This document shows, one piece after another, positions 61,986 to 64,000 of a DNA stretch of 64,000 nt. A program made the position numbers and the translations under genes. Position 1 is the first letter of the stretch. The number at the start of each line of letters is the position of its first letter. The stretch is from NCBI GenBank assembly GCA_963281255.1, contig OY725490.1:6138001-6202000 (forward strand), written 5' to 3'. The notes under the pieces were generated by a model. That model worked only from the letters and a program-made list of their open reading frames with translations. It searched no databases and had not been told where the DNA came from. This DNA is from Aphrocallistes beatrix. Its lineage: Eukaryota > Porifera > Hexactinellida > Sceptrulophora > Aphrocallistidae.

Positions 61986-62918
61986 ATGGCGAATCCAGTA
62001 CAAGTAGACAAATTTGAGGGAGGCGATGTTGAAGAATTCATTGAGTATTTCGAAATTTGTGCCCTTGCGAATGGTTGGGAGACGGAGAAAAAAGCACTGA
62101 TGATAGCTACTTGTTTGAAAGGAGAAGCACTCGAGGTATACAAGACTGTGAATACTGAGGGGAGGAAAGATTATGGAATAGTAAAGGAGACGCTTCAAAA
62201 TGCTTTCAAAGCGGAGGATCAGAGATTCACTGCTCTGAGTGAATTCCATCAGAGATCTATGTTTCCTAATGAGACGCCACAGAGGTATCTTTTTCAATTG
62301 AAACGTTTGCTTAATAAAGCATTTCCAGAGATGGATGATCAGGCCAAAGAGCAATTGATTTTTGAACAGTTTATCCGAGGCCTTCCGAAAGCCGTGTATG
62401 AAAATATCCGTATATCCCCGGATATAAAGACTTGCCAGGATGCTTTAAAAAGAGCTCAGGTATTGATTCGAATGCACAACGAAATTCCAGAGAGTCAACC
62501 AGAGCTGGTAGCGTCCGTACAGATGAAGGAAGAAGCACACAGGGTTGTTCAAGCTAGGGATGAGGGTAGTGGTACTATATCGAAAGATGCTGCTATTGAA
62601 GAGGCAGTAAGCATGATCACAGCACAGTTTAAGTCGTCCAAAATTAAGGAGAGAGATTATTATACTTGTGCTACAAGGCGAGGATTTGGAAGTCGTCGGT
62701 CTTATGATGGGAAACAGCGGAAATTAATTTGTTACGAATGCCAGGGTGAAGGACATTACGCAGAAGAATGTCCCAGTAGAAGAAAACCTAAAATTCGATG
62801 TTACCATTGCGGTCGTTTGGGCCACATAATGCGAAACTGTACGGAATCAGCAATAGGGCAGACTTTAAACGAGAAGGGGCCTATCGGAAGAGCCGAGATG
62901 AGGTCCCAGAAATATTAA
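61986..62918 (+). CDS. gag: gag polyprotein of the gypsy element
   Basis: 310 residues from ATG. Residues ~8-165 form the helical retrotrans-gag (capsid) region (FIEYFEICALANGW, LFQLKRLLNKAFPEM). Two CCHC zinc knuckles follow: Cys249-Cys252-His257-Cys262 (CYECQGEGHYAEEC) and Cys272-Cys275-His280-Cys285 (CYHCGRLGHIMRNC), which bind the genomic RNA. The slippery heptamer is 15 codons before the stop. Gag forms the virus-like particle in which reverse transcription occurs. Confidence 0.92.
   Translation: MANPVQVDKFEGGDVEEFIEYFEICALANGWETEKKALMIATCLKGEALEVYKTVNTEGRKDYGIVKETLQNAFKAEDQRFTALSEFHQRSMFPNETPQRYLFQLKRLLNKAFPEMDDQAKEQLIFEQFIRGLPKAVYENIRISPDIKTCQDALKRAQVLIRMHNEIPESQPELVASVQMKEEAHRVVQARDEGSGTISKDAAIEEAVSMITAQFKSSKIKERDYYTCATRRGFGSRRSYDGKQRKLICYECQGEGHYAEECPSRRKPKIRCYHCGRLGHIMRNCTESAIGQTLNEKGPIGRAEMRSQKY
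62864..62907 (+). promoter_or_regulatory. -1 programmed ribosomal frameshift signal
   Basis: TTTAAAC at 62864-62870 is in the right phase in gag (ACT-TTA-AAC, i.e. T TTA AAC). After a 5-base spacer, GGGGCCT (62876-62882) can pair with AGGTCCC (62901-62907, one G.U), with an inner TCGG/CCGA stem in the loop. A -1 shift here enters the pol frame exactly. Confidence 0.85.
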
Positions 62919-64000
62919 ACATGGCTCGATCTGAAATTCAATTTACTTCAAGTTCCGACGATTATGTAGCTCTATGCAAGGATATGGAGTCTCTTCACAT
63001 TGTGACTAGAATTGGGGGAATCAATTGTTATACTATGATGGATAGCGGTTCCACTGTAAGTTTACTATCAATAAATAGTTTCAGGAAAATGCGGTCTGTA
63101 AATTCCTATCCTACGAAGCAATCCTTGGCTATGGCATCTGGAAATTTGATGGAAACTATCTCTGAAGCAGAATTAGAAATATATATAGGTGGTCTCCAAA
63201 CTACGCAGAAATTCATCGTTGTTTCATCCTTAATCACAGACTGTATCCTGGGGGTTGATTTCTTGGTTCGTCACGAAATACATCTTAACTTTGCGGACCG
63301 AATGGTGGTGGGACCGATTATAGGTAATTTGCATGCTGAAAAACAACCAAAGACAGCTAGTAACAGTCTATGTCCTGTCCATATAGAAGGAATATCTGAG
63401 TTTTTCTCTGTTTCTACCATCGTAGATAGTGCAGACGTGGAAGACGATTGGGAGTGTCGTTGTGCTGTTCCGAAATATGGAAAGGATCCAAAATATGAAT
63501 TACCAGTATGTAGTGAAGAATTTACGGATATTTTGGAGACGTTTCGAGACTTATTTAATTCAATTCCGAGTATTGCTAAAGTCGAGGAGTTCCGAATTCA
63601 TACATCAAATAACATTCCTGTAAGAACACCTCCAAGAATGATTCCACAAGCGTACAGATCGGAAGTAGATAAACAAATAAATGATATGTTGGATCGAAAT
63701 ATTATACGGATATCCAGTTGCCCTTACCTTTCACCACCAGTGATTGTCGGAAAGAAGGATGGCGGTATACGCTTTTGTATTGATTACCGAAACCTTAATA
63801 AAATCACACAGAAAGATGCTTACCCGCTACCATTACCCGATCAAGTGCAAGATAAATTAAATGGTATGCGTTACTTTACTAAGTTGGATTTGAATTCGGG
63901 TTACTGGCAAATTCCGGTATCAGAAGATGACCGTGAGAAAACAGCTTTTTCAGTGGGACCTGGTATGGGACTCTTTGAATTTAACGTCCTCCCATTCGGA
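62870..64000 (+). CDS. pol: pol polyprotein: protease and reverse transcriptase, 3'-partial
   Basis: Read in the -1 frame relative to gag and open from the slippery site to the last base. It has the retropepsin active site MMDSGSTVSLLS (codons at ~63038) and CILGVDFLV (~63242), which marks the second protease motif. A linker follows, then reverse transcriptase: PPRMIPQAYRSEVDKQI, PVIVGKKDGGIRFCIDYRNL (fingers), YPLPLPDQ, FTKLDLNSGYWQIPV (the first catalytic Asp) and FEFNVLPFG. The YxDD box, RNase H and integrase would be beyond the window. No stop or frameshift is seen in 377 codons. Confidence 0.92.

Larger units (their letters stand above)
61960..64000 (+). mobile_element. Ty3/gypsy LTR retrotransposon, 5' part
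   Basis: In order: primer-binding site, gag with two zinc knuckles, -1 frameshift signal, protease, and the start of reverse transcriptase, cut by the window end. gag is intact and pol is open in one frame throughout the visible part, so the copy is young. RNase H, integrase and the 3' LTR lie beyond 64000. Confidence 0.92.

Noticed and set aside
61941..62354. 137-residue minus-strand frame at the start of gag
   Set aside because: Antisense of the gag coding sequence with no family match.

Overview
The window looks like nuclear DNA of an invertebrate animal. The base is AT-rich and packed with DNA transposons and long inverted repeats. Most animal genes here lie in single exons. The gene families are metazoan: heparan sulfate N-deacetylase/N-sulfotransferase, an SLC27 fatty-acid transporter, an RBM24/38 RNA-binding protein, a NACHT-LRR receptor and coiled-coil/NHL proteins. 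An early-branching animal such as a sponge would fit, but that is a guess; nothing here fixes the species. Three runs of exactly 200 N (4568-4767, 22886-23085, 38909-39108) are scaffold gaps.

Genes judged intact: coiled-coil/NHL protein (2736-3965, -), NACHT-LRR receptor with two N-terminal death-effector-like segments (6972-10361, +), beta-hexosaminidase (15964-17631, +), RNase H2 subunit C (17998-18429, +), four-exon RBM24/38 homologue (29086-34939, -), SLC27A/FATP acyl-CoA synthetase (41463-43394, -), NDST (47032-49539, -), ribosomal protein eL33/RPL35A (49999-50328, -), a second NHL protein (51488-52687, -) and an SFT2-domain membrane protein (57917-58501, -). Housekeeping genes and the hexosaminidase are clearly richer in G+C than their surroundings.

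Broken or partial genes: two inverted hexosaminidase fragments (1641-1892, 14737-15505), five damaged NHL loci (1466-1640, 21204-22135, 53486-55076, 56765-57083, 60501-60854), and two oppositely oriented pieces of a PIN-like/Cys-rich gene (39109-39532, 39605-39772). The NHL family is in active turnover: copies show a premature stop, frameshifts, an internal deletion, a transposon insertion, and apparent capture inside a mobile element.

Mobile DNA makes up much of the rest. (1) A P-element-like THAP transposon (23571-26845) shares its terminal motif with ~1 kb foldback elements (5078-6125, 37193-38480) and half copies. (2) A MULE-like element with a FLYWCH fragment and terminal inverted arrays of a 16-bp minisatellite (24726-25649) is nested in the THAP transposase. 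(3) Small tandem-repeat elements have 9-bp target duplications (14421-14613, 61186-61383, 19658-20007; relative at 57573-57716). (4) A Helitron-like non-autonomous family, often paired head to head, carries TGACGTCA palindromes. (5) There are many hAT, mariner and pogo-type short elements. (6) A Ty3/gypsy retrotransposon starts near 61960 and runs off the window; its gag and pol are joined by a textbook -1 slippery site with a downstream stem-loop.

No operon-like or cooperating gene cluster was found; the neighbours have unrelated cellular roles. The most unusual material is the nested and tandem-repeat transposon biology.
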